The position numbers and the translations under genes are program-made. 64,000 nucleotides of DNA, taken from contig CAZHUO010000002.1 of assembly GCA_964535715.1 (NCBI GenBank), positions 42,822 to 106,821 of the forward strand, read 5' to 3'. Of the stretch, positions 1 to 8,855 are shown in pieces. Numbering within the stretch: position 1 is the first letter of the stretch; the number at the start of each line of letters is the position of its first letter. Source of the DNA: CAZCCC01 sp964535715. Its GTDB lineage: Bacteria; Patescibacteriota; Patescibacteriia; Buchananbacterales; UBA6539. The notes beneath the pieces were generated by a model that worked only from the letters and a program-made list of their open reading frames with translations, was not told the origin of the DNA and made no database searches.

Positions 1-2
1 CC

Positions 3-272
3 CAGGACATTGAAGTATTGAGCTCCGTACAAGATGAAAGGCAGCAAGATCTTTTATCCAGGATTGAAACCAAGATTGATATGGAAAATATGGAAACGAT
101 TTTGCGCAAGATGAAAGATGAATATCGGGAAATTATAATTTTACGCTACATTGAAGAACTTTCAATCAATGAAATTGCAAAAGTTCTGGAACGTTCAAAA
201 GGTTCAGCCAGAGTTTTGCTTCATCGGGCATTGAAAGTCGCCAGAGAATTGCTTAAAAAAAATGGAAAATAA
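3..272 (+). CDS. ECF-type RNA polymerase sigma factor, C-terminal part (5' end outside window)
   Basis: The reading frame is open to the left window edge, so the start lies upstream; the internal TTG at 18 is not a convincing start. The visible ~90 residues match sigma-70 region 4: a helical segment, an ILRYIEELSINEIAKVL core and the recognition helix SKGSARVLLHRAL, which binds the -35 element. Regions 2 and 3 are not visible. The 3' end overlaps the next gene by 11 bp, so the two are translationally coupled. The pairing with a DUF5667 membrane protein suggests a sigma/anti-sigma-like unit, but that role is inferred. Confidence 0.85.
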   Translation, partial: QDIEVLSSVQDERQQDLLSRIETKIDMENMETILRKMKDEYREIIILRYIEELSINEIAKVLERSKGSARVLLHRALKVARELLKKNGK

Positions 273-1146
273 AATACTCATCAAAGAGATTAAAAAATTA
301 AGAAAAGAAATTACCCCATCTGAAACATGGGTTAATTTTAGTAAGAGCAGTTTATTAAAGCAAATCAATCCGCAAAATCAATATCATGAAGAAAAAATCG
401 GTTTGGGGGGATATCTTTATTTATTTACCAATACGTTCCGCCAAACGCTTTTGCAGCCGGCAATAATGATGCTTATGGTTTTAGTTACATTTTTAGGAAG
501 CAGTCTGTCAATCAATGCCGCTTTTTACAGTCTGCCTGGCGAGTACTTATATAATGTTAAGCTGGCGCTTGAGAAAACTCATATGGCTTTGACTCCGCAA
601 GAGCAAAAAGCTCAGCTTCAGGTTGAATTTGTCCAAAAGCGGGTTTTGGAGTTTGAAAAGATTGTTTCTCAGCCAGACATTGAGCCTCAGGAGATGAAAA
701 GAAGAATTCAAACCGTTGCCAAAGAATTTAAAAATAATATTTCCAATGTAAATAATCAGCTGGCGATAATCAGCCAGAATATGAATAGTACCGAAATCGG
801 AGATGATGTTTTGGCTCAGGATAAGGAAAAAACTTTGCAAATGGCGGTATCGGTAAGCGAAAAAACGAAAGAATTAGTTAAAACATTCGGTGATAAAGTA
901 AATTCGCTTCCGCAAGAGGATTTGACTGAGCTTGAAAATATAGTTATTGATGTCGCTCAGACTGTCGAGGATGTAAATAATTCAGCCGAACAATTATCCG
1001 GTGATAAAGATAATCCGGCAGATGAAAGCGCTGCCCAGCAGGGAGAAGTTAAAGGAGCTGAAAACACTGATGAAAATAAAATAGAAAATACCGCAAATAC
1101 TGAAGCGGAAAAAACCAATGATCAGGATTTAGAAGCTAGTAATTAA
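262..1146 (+). CDS. DUF5667-domain membrane protein, possible anti-sigma partner
   Basis: 294 aa. A basic cytoplasmic N-terminus (about 1-60) precedes one transmembrane segment (about 65-88). The segment LPGEYLYNVKLALEKTHMAL (91-110) is the hallmark of DUF5667, followed by a coiled-coil-like helical region and a Glu/Asn/Ala-rich acidic tail from about residue 245. The start codon lies inside the sigma-factor gene. Proteins of this type sit next to ECF sigma genes in many Patescibacteria. A regulatory role by membrane tethering is inference; the extracytoplasmic part could sense the envelope. No zinc-binding anti-sigma motif is seen. Confidence 0.75.
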   Translation: MENKILIKEIKKLRKEITPSETWVNFSKSSLLKQINPQNQYHEEKIGLGGYLYLFTNTFRQTLLQPAIMMLMVLVTFLGSSLSINAAFYSLPGEYLYNVKLALEKTHMALTPQEQKAQLQVEFVQKRVLEFEKIVSQPDIEPQEMKRRIQTVAKEFKNNISNVNNQLAIISQNMNSTEIGDDVLAQDKEKTLQMAVSVSEKTKELVKTFGDKVNSLPQEDLTELENIVIDVAQTVEDVNNSAEQLSGDKDNPADESAAQQGEVKGAENTDENKIENTANTEAEKTNDQDLEASN

Positions 1147-1191
1147 TTTATTTTAAACCCAACCAAGTTTTAATATAAAGTTGGGAGTTAA

Positions 1192-1389
1192 TTAGTTCAT
1201 TAATACTTTTTTGGAGAATTAGGGTCTGAGTTCCCTTGAATTTTTTAGGCAAAGGCCGACTCAATGAGTTGAGGTCTAAAAAACTAAAGGCGATCAGGAC
1301 TTAGGCAGCTTTAAAAAGCTCAGTGATATTGTTAGGTTCGCCTAGGCGTAGCAAGATCACTTGCCTAACCAGAAAAACTAATGAATTAA
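1192..1389 (+). promoter_or_regulatory. Structured 5' leader of the S-layer-like gene
   Basis: An 11-bp stem (1192-1202 with 1379-1389, one G-U pair) closes a ~176-nt multibranch region and ends just before the Shine-Dalgarno AAAGGA at 1391-1396. Inside are these hairpins: AGGG/CCCT (1221-1236), TTTTTTAG/CTAAAAAA (1241-1283) enclosing a GACTCAA/TTGAGGTC hairpin, AGCTTT/AAAGCT (1307-1320), and TAGG-TTCG-CCTA (1333-1344). The segment GCCTAAC (1363-1369) can pair either with GTTAGG (1331-1336) or with TAGGC (1343-1347). No known riboswitch consensus was recognised. mRNA stabilisation or translational control is inferred. Confidence 0.5.
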
Positions 1390-1405
1390 GAAAGGAAAAT
1401 TAAAC

Positions 1406-4400
1406 ATGAAAAAATTATTAACCTACAGCCTGGTAATCACTACCATTGTATGGTCTGTCGGTTTAATCGCAATGCCTTTGGGAGTTGCGGCTGTTTCTTC
1501 TGGAAGCCTTATTAAAAAGGCTGACAGTCCAGCTGTCTACTACTTGGGTGCAGATGGAAAGAGATATGCTTTCCCGCGATCTGAAATCTACATGACCTGG
1601 TATAGCAACTATTCCGGCGTAGAAGTTGTAAGCGATGAAGTTTTCAACTCTTATGCTTATGGTGGCAGTGTATTCCCGAAACCGGGCGTTAAATTGGTTC
1701 AATTCGTCGATGGTGAAACACCATGGCACGTTTTGGATCCAAAAGTATATGCAGTTGCCGGTGATGGCGTCTTAAGACACATTACCACTGCTGAAGCTGC
1801 TGTAAGTATATTTGGTGCAAACTGGGAAACAATGATCATCCCGATTATTGAATTGCTTGCTTCTGAATACACTTTCGGCGCAGACATTGTTTCTGCTTCT
1901 GATTTCGACAAAGCTGCAGAAACTGCCGAATCTTCCACAATTAATGAAAATCAGAATTTAGGTGGAGTAGTTTCCGGCGGAACAAGCTTGACCGTTTCTT
2001 TAGCTGCTGACACCCCGGCTTCCGGGATTGTCGTTGCCAATGCCGGCCGAGTTCCATACACCAAAGTTAATCTAACCGCTTCAGCCGATGGTGACATCAC
2101 TATTGACAGTTGGGTAGTTTTAAGAGCCGGTTTAGCCCAGGATGCCGCTTTTTCAAGCGTTGACATCTTAGACGGCGCAACCATGCTTCCGATTAACGAA
2201 ACCGGAAAAACCTTCAATTCAACCCACAAAGCTAACTTTACTGAAGATTTTGTTATTCCAGCCGGAACAACCAGATCGATTTATTTAGCCGGTAATATGG
2301 GTGCCACAGGATCATATGCTGGTGAGACTCCGGCTTTAGCTTTGGAATCAGTTGTCTTAAAGAGCGGTGGTGCAGTTATTGGTTCATTGCCGATTACCGG
2401 TAATTACCAGACTGTAAACGGTACCATTACTATTGGTACTGCCACTGTCAGCAGAGGTGCATACACCAATGCCACTGACACAACCTTGGAAGTTGGAAAA
2501 ACCGCTTACACCTTTTTCTCTTTCAAGATTGAAAATGGTTCTGCTGAAAAAGTATCTTTCAGCAATATAAAAGTTTATCAAAAAGGCAGCGCTTCTTTGA
2601 GCACTGACTTGGATAACTTGGCTTTGTACCAGGATGGCACAAAGGTTGCTGACGGAACAGTTTCCGGCAATTATATCACATTTGTTTTCACCCCGATTGC
2701 TTTTGAAAAGGGTGCAACCAAACAGTATCAGGTAAAAGGCGATATAATTTCCGGCTCTGCCAGGGTTATTGAGCTTGGTATTTACCGCTCAACCGACCTT
2801 TTGGTAAAAGGTGAAACTTACGGTTATAACATTACTCCTACATATAGCGGAACCGGATCTTCTTCAAGCAACCCGGTTTTACAGGACAATGAATTTACTG
2901 TTTCTCAAGGAACATTTAGAGTCGGTCGATCAAGCACTGTTGGTTCTGAAAACATCGCTGTTGGCGACAATCAGACTTTAGGAGCCTTTGAATTAGAAGC
3001 CAAAGGCGAACCGATTATCGTTTCTGCTTTAACTTTGACTATTGTGTCTTCAACTGTTGGTGCAACCATTCTTGAAGATGCTTTGCAGTCAGTTAAATTA
3101 GTTGATGCTTCCGGAGCTACTGTTGCCGGTCCAACTGATGTTACAAACAACGCTTTAACAGTTGCTTTCACTGATTCATTTACTGTTCCTGTTGGAGTAA
3201 ATCATTATAAAGTAGTTGGTAATATTGCTACTAATGGCGGCTGGATCTCAAATAATACTATTTATGCAAAGATTTCCACCCCGGCCACAGCCATTACTGC
3301 TAAAGGAGAAAATACCGGTTTAAGCATTACCCCAACACCGGCTGCAGACATTACTACTGCCACTCAAACAGTTAAAGCCGCAAATGTAACAGTCAGCAAG
3401 AATTCAACTCCAACCAATAAATCTGTTATTACTAACAGTACCGGAGTTTTAATCGGCAGCTGGTCATTTGATGCAAGTAATTCAGGTGAAGACATCAGAA
3501 TTACCTCAATTGCAATCAAGGCTTCAAGTACCGGCAAGTTGAATAATCTAACCTTAAAAGATGGCTCAACTGCTTTAGATCCGACAAACGATGCTGTCAC
3601 TGCAACAACTATTGCTGCTCCGACAACTTCTACCTTTGCTTTATCAGAACCGATTATAATCACTAAAGGCACTTCAAAGACAATTAACCTTTACGCTGAT
3701 ATTGGTTCAGATGCATTACAAGGTGAAGTGGATGCTTGGGGCATTACCTCAGGCGCCGCAGTAACTGCTTATGGCGTCACTACTGGTAATTCCGCCAATG
3801 TTTCTGTCACTGCAAGCGATGGTGCATTAGTTACAATTGCAACAGCCGGTACTATTGAATTTCTTGAACATGCAGACTCATTAACACAACGCTTAGTTGT
3901 TGATGGCTCTACTGCCCAGGCCTTGACTGATATGAAAGTTAAAGCTACCAATGAAGATGTAGATATTACTAGTTTAACTATCTATGTCCAAGATGGTGGT
4001 TTAACCGGTACCGGAGCTGGCAGCTATACCCAGTTATCAAAGGTATATCTTAAATTGGATGGTACAATTGTCGGCAACGTTGATGGTTATAACATGGCCG
4101 ACGCTTCAAAATTAATCAATCTTGAAAGAGGCCAATTAACCATTCCAAAAGGCGATGCTGGTAAAAAATTAAGCATTTTAGGCGATATAGTTGAAATCGG
4201 AACCGGTGAGCCGGGAACTGAAGCTGTTGATATCAAAGTCGGCATTTCTGATCCTGCCACCACTGTTGGTGCAGGTTCTAATGCCAGTGCAGCAAGGACT
4301 TATACAGACGCTTCCGGTTCAGCCGTCATCATTCATGAAGCTGTACCGCAAGTTGCAATCGTTCCGGTAGCAACATTTGGTGGTAGTTTGGCTTCCGGGC

Positions 4401-4975
4401 ATCTTCACAGAACCAATATCACAGCAGTCGGCGGTCCTATTGGCATCTGGAGAATGTCTTATGAAGTAACTACCAATACCGCAACTCTTGATGCTAATAC
4501 TGCCTATTTGTATTGTGCTTCAGGTTGCAGCGGTATACCAAATGGTACTCAATTATCCGCTACTTCTGATGGTGCCGACGTTGAAGCCCAATCCCGTGAA
4601 AACTTTTTCCTAGAAGTCGATTCCTCTTTTGCTAACAGCAAATCATACGTTCAGATTGCTGAGAACGCAACTGCGGTAATTGACCTTTATGCAACTATTT
4701 CCGGCCAAAGTACTACTCAAGTTGATAGTGCTGTTGTCAGATTGTTGGGCGACCAAGCTACAACTACAGCTGACAATTTAACCGGTAATGCCGCTACTAC
4801 ATCAGTCTGGGGTGAAACCGATCAAGTTCATAATAACTTCATCTGGTCATCTCTGTACTCAGACAGCAGTAATTCCGCAGCTGCTTTAGCTGCTGAACAA
4901 TGGTTTAATGGTTATTTGGTGAGCGGTATGGGAACAGCAGTCAGTACTACACCTATTAGTATCCCGGAATCATAA
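1406..4975 (+). CDS. S-layer-like secreted surface protein
   Basis: 1189 aa. A Sec signal peptide (about 1-29, cleavage after LGVAA) is followed by GSLIKKADSPAVYYLGADGK (33-52), a motif seen in many Patescibacteria surface proteins, with a second diverged copy around 95-130. The remainder is Thr/Ser/Ala/Gly-rich and consists of repeated beta-sandwich-like units carrying TVSKN and EDIRITS-type strands. The only obvious cysteine pair is CASGCSG near the C-terminus. There is no LPXTG or transmembrane anchor. It has one of the few clear Shine-Dalgarno sites in the window (AAAGGA, 1391-1396), a structured leader and its own strong terminator, which suggest high expression. The surrounding glycan genes make it a candidate glycosylation substrate (inference). 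Confidence 0.8.
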   Translation: MKKLLTYSLVITTIVWSVGLIAMPLGVAAVSSGSLIKKADSPAVYYLGADGKRYAFPRSEIYMTWYSNYSGVEVVSDEVFNSYAYGGSVFPKPGVKLVQFVDGETPWHVLDPKVYAVAGDGVLRHITTAEAAVSIFGANWETMIIPIIELLASEYTFGADIVSASDFDKAAETAESSTINENQNLGGVVSGGTSLTVSLAADTPASGIVVANAGRVPYTKVNLTASADGDITIDSWVVLRAGLAQDAAFSSVDILDGATMLPINETGKTFNSTHKANFTEDFVIPAGTTRSIYLAGNMGATGSYAGETPALALESVVLKSGGAVIGSLPITGNYQTVNGTITIGTATVSRGAYTNATDTTLEVGKTAYTFFSFKIENGSAEKVSFSNIKVYQKGSASLSTDLDNLALYQDGTKVADGTVSGNYITFVFTPIAFEKGATKQYQVKGDIISGSARVIELGIYRSTDLLVKGETYGYNITPTYSGTGSSSSNPVLQDNEFTVSQGTFRVGRSSTVGSENIAVGDNQTLGAFELEAKGEPIIVSALTLTIVSSTVGATILEDALQSVKLVDASGATVAGPTDVTNNALTVAFTDSFTVPVGVNHYKVVGNIATNGGWISNNTIYAKISTPATAITAKGENTGLSITPTPAADITTATQTVKAANVTVSKNSTPTNKSVITNSTGVLIGSWSFDASNSGEDIRITSIAIKASSTGKLNNLTLKDGSTALDPTNDAVTATTIAAPTTSTFALSEPIIITKGTSKTINLYADIGSDALQGEVDAWGITSGAAVTAYGVTTGNSANVSVTASDGALVTIATAGTIEFLEHADSLTQRLVVDGSTAQALTDMKVKATNEDVDITSLTIYVQDGGLTGTGAGSYTQLSKVYLKLDGTIVGNVDGYNMADASKLINLERGQLTIPKGDAGKKLSILGDIVEIGTGEPGTEAVDIKVGISDPATTVGAGSNASAARTYTDASGSAVIIHEAVPQVAIVPVATFGGSLASGHLHRTNITAVGGPIGIWRMSYEVTTNTATLDANTAYLYCASGCSGIPNGTQLSATSDGADVEAQSRENFFLEVDSSFANSKSYVQIAENATAVIDLYATISGQSTTQVDSAVVRLLGDQATTTADNLTGNAATTSVWGETDQVHNNFIWSSLYSDSSNSAAALAAEQWFNGYLVSGMGTAVSTTPISIPES

Positions 4976-5028
4976 TAAGATTTTCGCGATCCGATATAGA
5001 TTCTTATAGATAAAATTTCTATAGGATG

Positions 5029-5080
5029 AATAAAATCAAGAAGCCCTGCCAAAAGCGGGGCTCTTGATTTTATTGGGTTT
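5029..5080 (+). terminator. Rho-independent terminator after the S-layer-like gene
   Basis: The arms AATAAAATCAAG (5029-5040) and CTTGATTTTATT (5063-5074) flank a GC-rich core, AGCCC..GC / GC..GGGCT, with an AAAA loop. T-rich sequence follows. A smaller hairpin TATAGA/TCTATA lies just upstream (about 5007-5025). Confidence 0.85.
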
Positions 5081-5100
5081 TTGGGTTAAAATGAGGACAT

Positions 5101-5310
5101 ATTGTCATTCTGAATTTATTACTGCTTTGTCATCCTGAATTCATTTCAGGATCCAGTAAAGCCTAGAGTGACAAGTCTAGAAAAAAAGCACCCCCTTTGT
5201 CATCCTGAAATTGGTTCAGGATCTGGAAAAGTCTAGAAAGCACCTCCTTGTCATTTCGAGCGACTCACCGAAGCCTAAAAGGCGGAGGTGAGGAGTCGAG
5301 AAATCCCACA
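5101..5310. repeat. Cluster of short palindromic (REP-like) elements
   Basis: Two good copies of a small palindrome, TTGTCATCCTGAA..TTCAGGATC, lie at about 5137-5162 and 5197-5222, and a truncated copy TTGTCATTCTGAAT lies at 5102-5115. AGTAAAGCCTAGA-like spacers separate them. A larger imperfect palindrome at 5250-5307 (GTCATTTCGAGCGACTCAC ... GTGAGGAGTCGAGAAA) contains an inner GCCT-AAA-AGGC hairpin. Together with the terminator, these occupy the gene-free stretch 4976-5318. Similar families are widespread in bacteria; nuclease-linked mobility is inferred. Confidence 0.65.
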
Positions 5311-5318
5311 CGTAAATT

Positions 5319-5615
5319 ATGCAAGAAAAAGAATACTATACATATATCATGATGAACAGGTGGAACACGGTTTCTTATGTCGGAATAAGCGGCGATCTTT
5401 CCTTTAGGGTTTGGCAGCACAAAGAAAAGGTAAATGAAGGTTTTACTAAAAAATACAACATCAATAAGTTAGTTTATTATGAAACCTATGATAATCCCGA
5501 TGACGCCATTGTCAGAGAAAAACAGTTGAAACGGTGGAACAGAAAGAAAAAGGTTGATTTAATAAAAAAAGAAAATCCTGAATTTAAGGACTTATCGGAT
5601 GGTTGGGAGGTGTGA
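5319..5615 (+). CDS. GIY-YIG endonuclease-domain protein
   Basis: 98 aa, the usual size of stand-alone UPF0213-like GIY-YIG proteins. YYTYIM (GIY position) and YVGIS (YIG position) are followed by the catalytic-type Arg in SFRVWQH and the metal-binding-type Glu in REKQLKRW. The basic KRWNRKKK stretch suits nucleic-acid binding. It lies alone between palindromic repeats: an upstream GTCATTTCGAGCGAC and a downstream inverted counterpart ending GTCGAGATGAC. This hints that gene and repeats form one mobile unit. The true in vivo substrate of this family is poorly known. No Shine-Dalgarno sequence is visible. Confidence 0.85.
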   Translation: MQEKEYYTYIMMNRWNTVSYVGISGDLSFRVWQHKEKVNEGFTKKYNINKLVYYETYDNPDDAIVREKQLKRWNRKKKVDLIKKENPEFKDLSDGWEV

Positions 5616-5681
5616 GATCTCTCCACTCCTCTTTTAAATAAAACAAAGTCGTCGGTCGAGATGACTAAGCGAGAGATTTTT
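5611..5681. repeat. Downstream palindromic element flanking the GIY-YIG gene
   Basis: GAGATCTCTC near 5614 pairs with GAGAGATTTT near 5671. GTCGGTCGAGATGAC (about 5650-5665) is the inverse complement, with mismatches, of GTCATTTCGAGCGAC at 5250-5264 upstream of the gene. The nuclease gene is therefore bracketed by ~15-bp imperfect inverted repeats about 400 bp apart. Confidence 0.5.
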
Positions 5682-5771
5682 TTCAGCCCTAGCTAATGGG
5701 ATTCTTAAACTAGTTCAGAGTGGCAATAAAGAAAATAAAGCCTCTAAATTTAATCCTTAATCCTTACAAAA

Positions 5772-6515
5772 ATGTCTGAGAAAAAAAGAAAAATAATTAT
5801 ATCTTTAGCTGTTGCTTTTGGCATTATTTTAATTATCGCCGGTCTGCTTTTTTATTATCAGAAGCAGGGAATGATAAAAATATTTCCAACCAAAGAAGAA
5901 AAAGAAATTGCCAAAATTTTGGAAATTGACAGAGAAAAGCTTCGTCCGGCTCAGGATTTATCGCAAGAAGATTTTGAAAAGATAATTAAAGAGCTTGAAA
6001 AAGAGAAAGAAAATGTTTTGTCAGATCCAAAAAGCGCAACCGCCTGGCATGAATTTGCAATCCTTAAAAATTTTTTAAACGATCACCAAGGCGCTGTTGA
6101 AGCCTGGGAAATGTCTTTTGAGATTCAGCCAAATAATTTTAGAACGGCGTTGAATTTGGCAAATACTTGTCAGTATTTTGTAAAAGATTATCCAAAAGCC
6201 GAGTACTATTACAGAAAAGTTTTAGAATTACAGCCCCAATTAACCTCGGCATTTGACGGACTAATGGATCTTTATCGCTATAATTATAAAGAAAAGCAAA
6301 GTGAATACGAGCCATTGGTTTTGCAGGGAATTGAAAATGATCAGGCTAATGCCGCGGCTTATTATTCGAGCCTGATTGGGTTTTTTATGTCAGAAGAGAC
6401 ATCAAATGAAGAAAAGGCCGTCAAGTATTGGGAAAAGCTTAATAGTATTGATTCAGTCAAAGCTGAAGCGGCTTTTGATTCTTATCCAAAACTTAAAGAA
6501 CTAGTAGAAAAATAG
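5772..6515 (+). CDS. Membrane-anchored TPR protein
   Basis: 247 aa. A basic start (SEKKRKI) and one transmembrane helix (about 9-30) precede a helical spacer and TPR-type repeats from about 85 to 190. These carry signatures such as NFRTALNLANTCQYFVKDYP and KAEYYYRKVLELQP. It ends one base before the O-antigen ligase/TPR gene, so the two are probably co-transcribed. TPR proteins next to WaaL-type ligases usually scaffold envelope assembly. No catalytic motif is present, and the partner is unknown. Confidence 0.75.
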   Translation: MSEKKRKIIISLAVAFGIILIIAGLLFYYQKQGMIKIFPTKEEKEIAKILEIDREKLRPAQDLSQEDFEKIIKELEKEKENVLSDPKSATAWHEFAILKNFLNDHQGAVEAWEMSFEIQPNNFRTALNLANTCQYFVKDYPKAEYYYRKVLELQPQLTSAFDGLMDLYRYNYKEKQSEYEPLVLQGIENDQANAAAYYSSLIGFFMSEETSNEEKAVKYWEKLNSIDSVKAEAAFDSYPKLKELVEK

Positions 6516-6516
6516 T

Positions 6517-8853
6517 ATGGGTTATAAAAATATTTTAGAAAAAATCAGCATTGGCGCGATTTTTTTTGGAATCGGCGTCACTTTATTTGTTCCGTTAATT
6601 ACCAATAGTAATTTTGTTTTTCCTTTTATATTTCCAAAAGTAATTATTTTTCGCGTTGCAGTTTCCTTGATCTTTTTATTTTATTTACTTTTGGTTTATC
6701 TTGATAAAAAATATCTGCCCAGATTGAATTTAATTTTTTGGTTGATCTTTGGTTTTATCTTTATTGCTTTTGTTTCATCATTTTTCGGCCTTGATTTTTA
6801 TTTAAGTTTTTGGGGTGATATTGAAAGAAGTGAAGGTCTAATTTTATGGCTTCATTTGATGGCTTATTTCATAGTCTTATCCGGGGTTTTAAATAATGAG
6901 AAGATTTGGCTGATTTTTTTTGATGTGTCATTATTTTCCAGTCTCCTTCTTTGTCTTTTTGCTTTAGCCCAGATTTTTAAGGTTGAATCGGTATTAAATA
7001 CAACCGGTGAAAGAGTCTCATCAACTATCGGTAATCCGGCATTTTTAGCGGTATATTTGATGTTTCAGCTGGCATTTTGCGCTTATTTGTTTATAAAAAG
7101 GCCGATTTATTTAAAGTTTTATTATGTCGCATTGTTTTTATTTTTTTCCTATATCATTATTGAAACCGAGACTAGGGGAGCAGCAGTTGGATTAGCTGTT
7201 GCCTTTTTAGTTTCCGGCGGCTTATTTTTGCTGACAACAAAAAATAAAATAGTCAGGGTAGTATCCTTAATTTTAATTTCTTTTGTTATTTTAAGCAGCA
7301 CCTTGATATATATTGGCCGAGATACCGATTTTATTAAAAATGATCCGACTTTGCGCCGCCTAGCTTCCATATCATTAAACAGCCCGACGGTTAAAACCCG
7401 TTTAGTCGCCTGGCAAGCTGCATGGAATGGCTGGCAGGATAGTTTTATTTTGGGTTATGGATTGGAAAATTTTAATAAAATTTTTGACAAAAATTTTCCG
7501 CCTTCAATTTATGAAGAAGAAGGCTCGCAAGTTTGGTTTGACCGGGCGCATAATTTTATTTTTGACCGAGGTTTAACAAGCGGTATTTTGGGGCTTTCTC
7601 TGTATTTGGCTTTTATTTTATTGCCATCAGTAATATTTTTAAAAAAGATCTTTTTGAAGCCTGATGAGGAGGATGAAAAAGATGAGGCAGATTATTATTT
7701 GTACATAATCTTTATCAGCTTTACCGTCGGTTTTTTAATTCAAAATTTATTTGTCTTTGAAACAGTCACAACTTATATTATTTTATTTTTCTGCTGGGCT
7801 TTTATTTCTTCTAAAATTGATTTGTTCAGATTAAAATTGGAAATAAACAATAAGATATGGTTTTCAGCATTTGTTTTATTTTTGATTTTATTAACCCCTT
7901 TAATTTGGTTTTCTGATATTAAGCCGGCTTTGGCAAATGCCGAAGTGGCCAAGGCTTTGCATTTAGAAAAAAATTTAAGCGACCCAAAAGCCAAGTATGA
8001 TTTTTTTGATGTGGTTGATGAATTTAAAAAAGGGCTAAAGATTCAAACATATGGCCTGCCGGAATACAGAATTCAATTTATTGAGTTTTTATATAATCAG
8101 CTGGCGAATGTTGGATCGGTATCAGAAAAAGTCAAGCCCGAACTTTTATATGGCCAGGAAATTATTAATGATCATCTATTGCAAAGGCCCAACGATGCCA
8201 AAAGCTATCTTTTGGCCATGAGATTTTATAATTACACTTTTAATTCTTTACCAGGCCAAGAAATTGAACGTTTGGACACTTCACTTGTTTTTTTCCCAAA
8301 GCTTAAAGAATTAAGCCCGACTCGGCCGCATGTTTATCAGGAAGCCGGATTTTCTGAGCTTTATAAATTTAGAATATATCAACAAAATAATGATTTAGAT
8401 TTAGCTGAAAAGTCCAAAGAAAAGGCTGAAGAATATTTTAAGCAAGCAGTAAAATTAAATCCGAAGGTTGTTGAGTCGCATATTAATTTAATAATGCTTT
8501 ATTTAAATTCCGGACAAGATGAAAAAATTCAGGAGGTCATAAATAATATGGAAGAAAACGAGGCTGATTTTAGAGATGCTGATTATCTCAGTCGTTTAAT
8601 CAGTCTTTCCGTTGGCAATAAAAATTATAAATGGTCAGTTTGGTTTGCCGAAGAATTCATTAAAATAGATCAGAAAAATCTCGGCGCATGGAATAATTTG
8701 GCCATATCTTATGCATATCTTGGCCAAGATGAAAAAGCAATAGAAATTGCAGAAAAAATGAAAGAAATTTTTTCCGGAACTTATGGTTTGAATAACGACA
8801 TTAATTTGTTTATTCAATCGATTAAAGCCGGAAAATACAAGGAAAAAGATTGA
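6517..8853 (+). CDS. O-antigen ligase (WaaL/Wzy_C)-family membrane protein with C-terminal TPRs
   Basis: 778 aa with about 10-12 transmembrane helices in residues 10-460, then a soluble TPR-rich domain to the end. Ligase hallmarks are the ETRG motif (R220) and the large periplasmic loop with WFDRAHN (catalytic-type H345). The family moves glycan from undecaprenyl pyrophosphate to an acceptor, either lipid or, in protein O-glycosylation, Ser/Thr. It is clearly paralogous to the 51630-54317 protein, sharing YLSFWG, TIGNP and WFDR.HN. The adjacent S-layer-like protein makes protein glycosylation plausible, but polymerase and ligase roles cannot be separated by sequence alone. Confidence 0.8.
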   Translation: MGYKNILEKISIGAIFFGIGVTLFVPLITNSNFVFPFIFPKVIIFRVAVSLIFLFYLLLVYLDKKYLPRLNLIFWLIFGFIFIAFVSSFFGLDFYLSFWGDIERSEGLILWLHLMAYFIVLSGVLNNEKIWLIFFDVSLFSSLLLCLFALAQIFKVESVLNTTGERVSSTIGNPAFLAVYLMFQLAFCAYLFIKRPIYLKFYYVALFLFFSYIIIETETRGAAVGLAVAFLVSGGLFLLTTKNKIVRVVSLILISFVILSSTLIYIGRDTDFIKNDPTLRRLASISLNSPTVKTRLVAWQAAWNGWQDSFILGYGLENFNKIFDKNFPPSIYEEEGSQVWFDRAHNFIFDRGLTSGILGLSLYLAFILLPSVIFLKKIFLKPDEEDEKDEADYYLYIIFISFTVGFLIQNLFVFETVTTYIILFFCWAFISSKIDLFRLKLEINNKIWFSAFVLFLILLTPLIWFSDIKPALANAEVAKALHLEKNLSDPKAKYDFFDVVDEFKKGLKIQTYGLPEYRIQFIEFLYNQLANVGSVSEKVKPELLYGQEIINDHLLQRPNDAKSYLLAMRFYNYTFNSLPGQEIERLDTSLVFFPKLKELSPTRPHVYQEAGFSELYKFRIYQQNNDLDLAEKSKEKAEEYFKQAVKLNPKVVESHINLIMLYLNSGQDEKIQEVINNMEENEADFRDADYLSRLISLSVGNKNYKWSVWFAEEFIKIDQKNLGAWNNLAISYAYLGQDEKAIEIAEKMKEIFSGTYGLNNDINLFIQSIKAGKYKEKD

Positions 8854-8855
8854 TT

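Noticed and set aside
1200..1390. Known riboswitch (c-di-GMP, cobalamin, SAM) upstream of the S-layer-like gene
   Set aside because: No conserved core sequence of these classes was found; only generic stems are visible.
1463..3951. Several minus-strand open frames across the S-layer-like gene
   Set aside because: They mirror the low-complexity Thr/Ala/Ser codons of the plus-strand gene, have no motifs or start signals, and are shadows.
5101..5310. CRISPR-like array
   Set aside because: The repeats are short palindromes of differing length with irregular spacers, and there are no cas genes.
8850..8855. TTG start for the CotH-like protein
   Set aside because: The ATG at 8856 follows immediately, and the TTG overlaps the previous stop codon.
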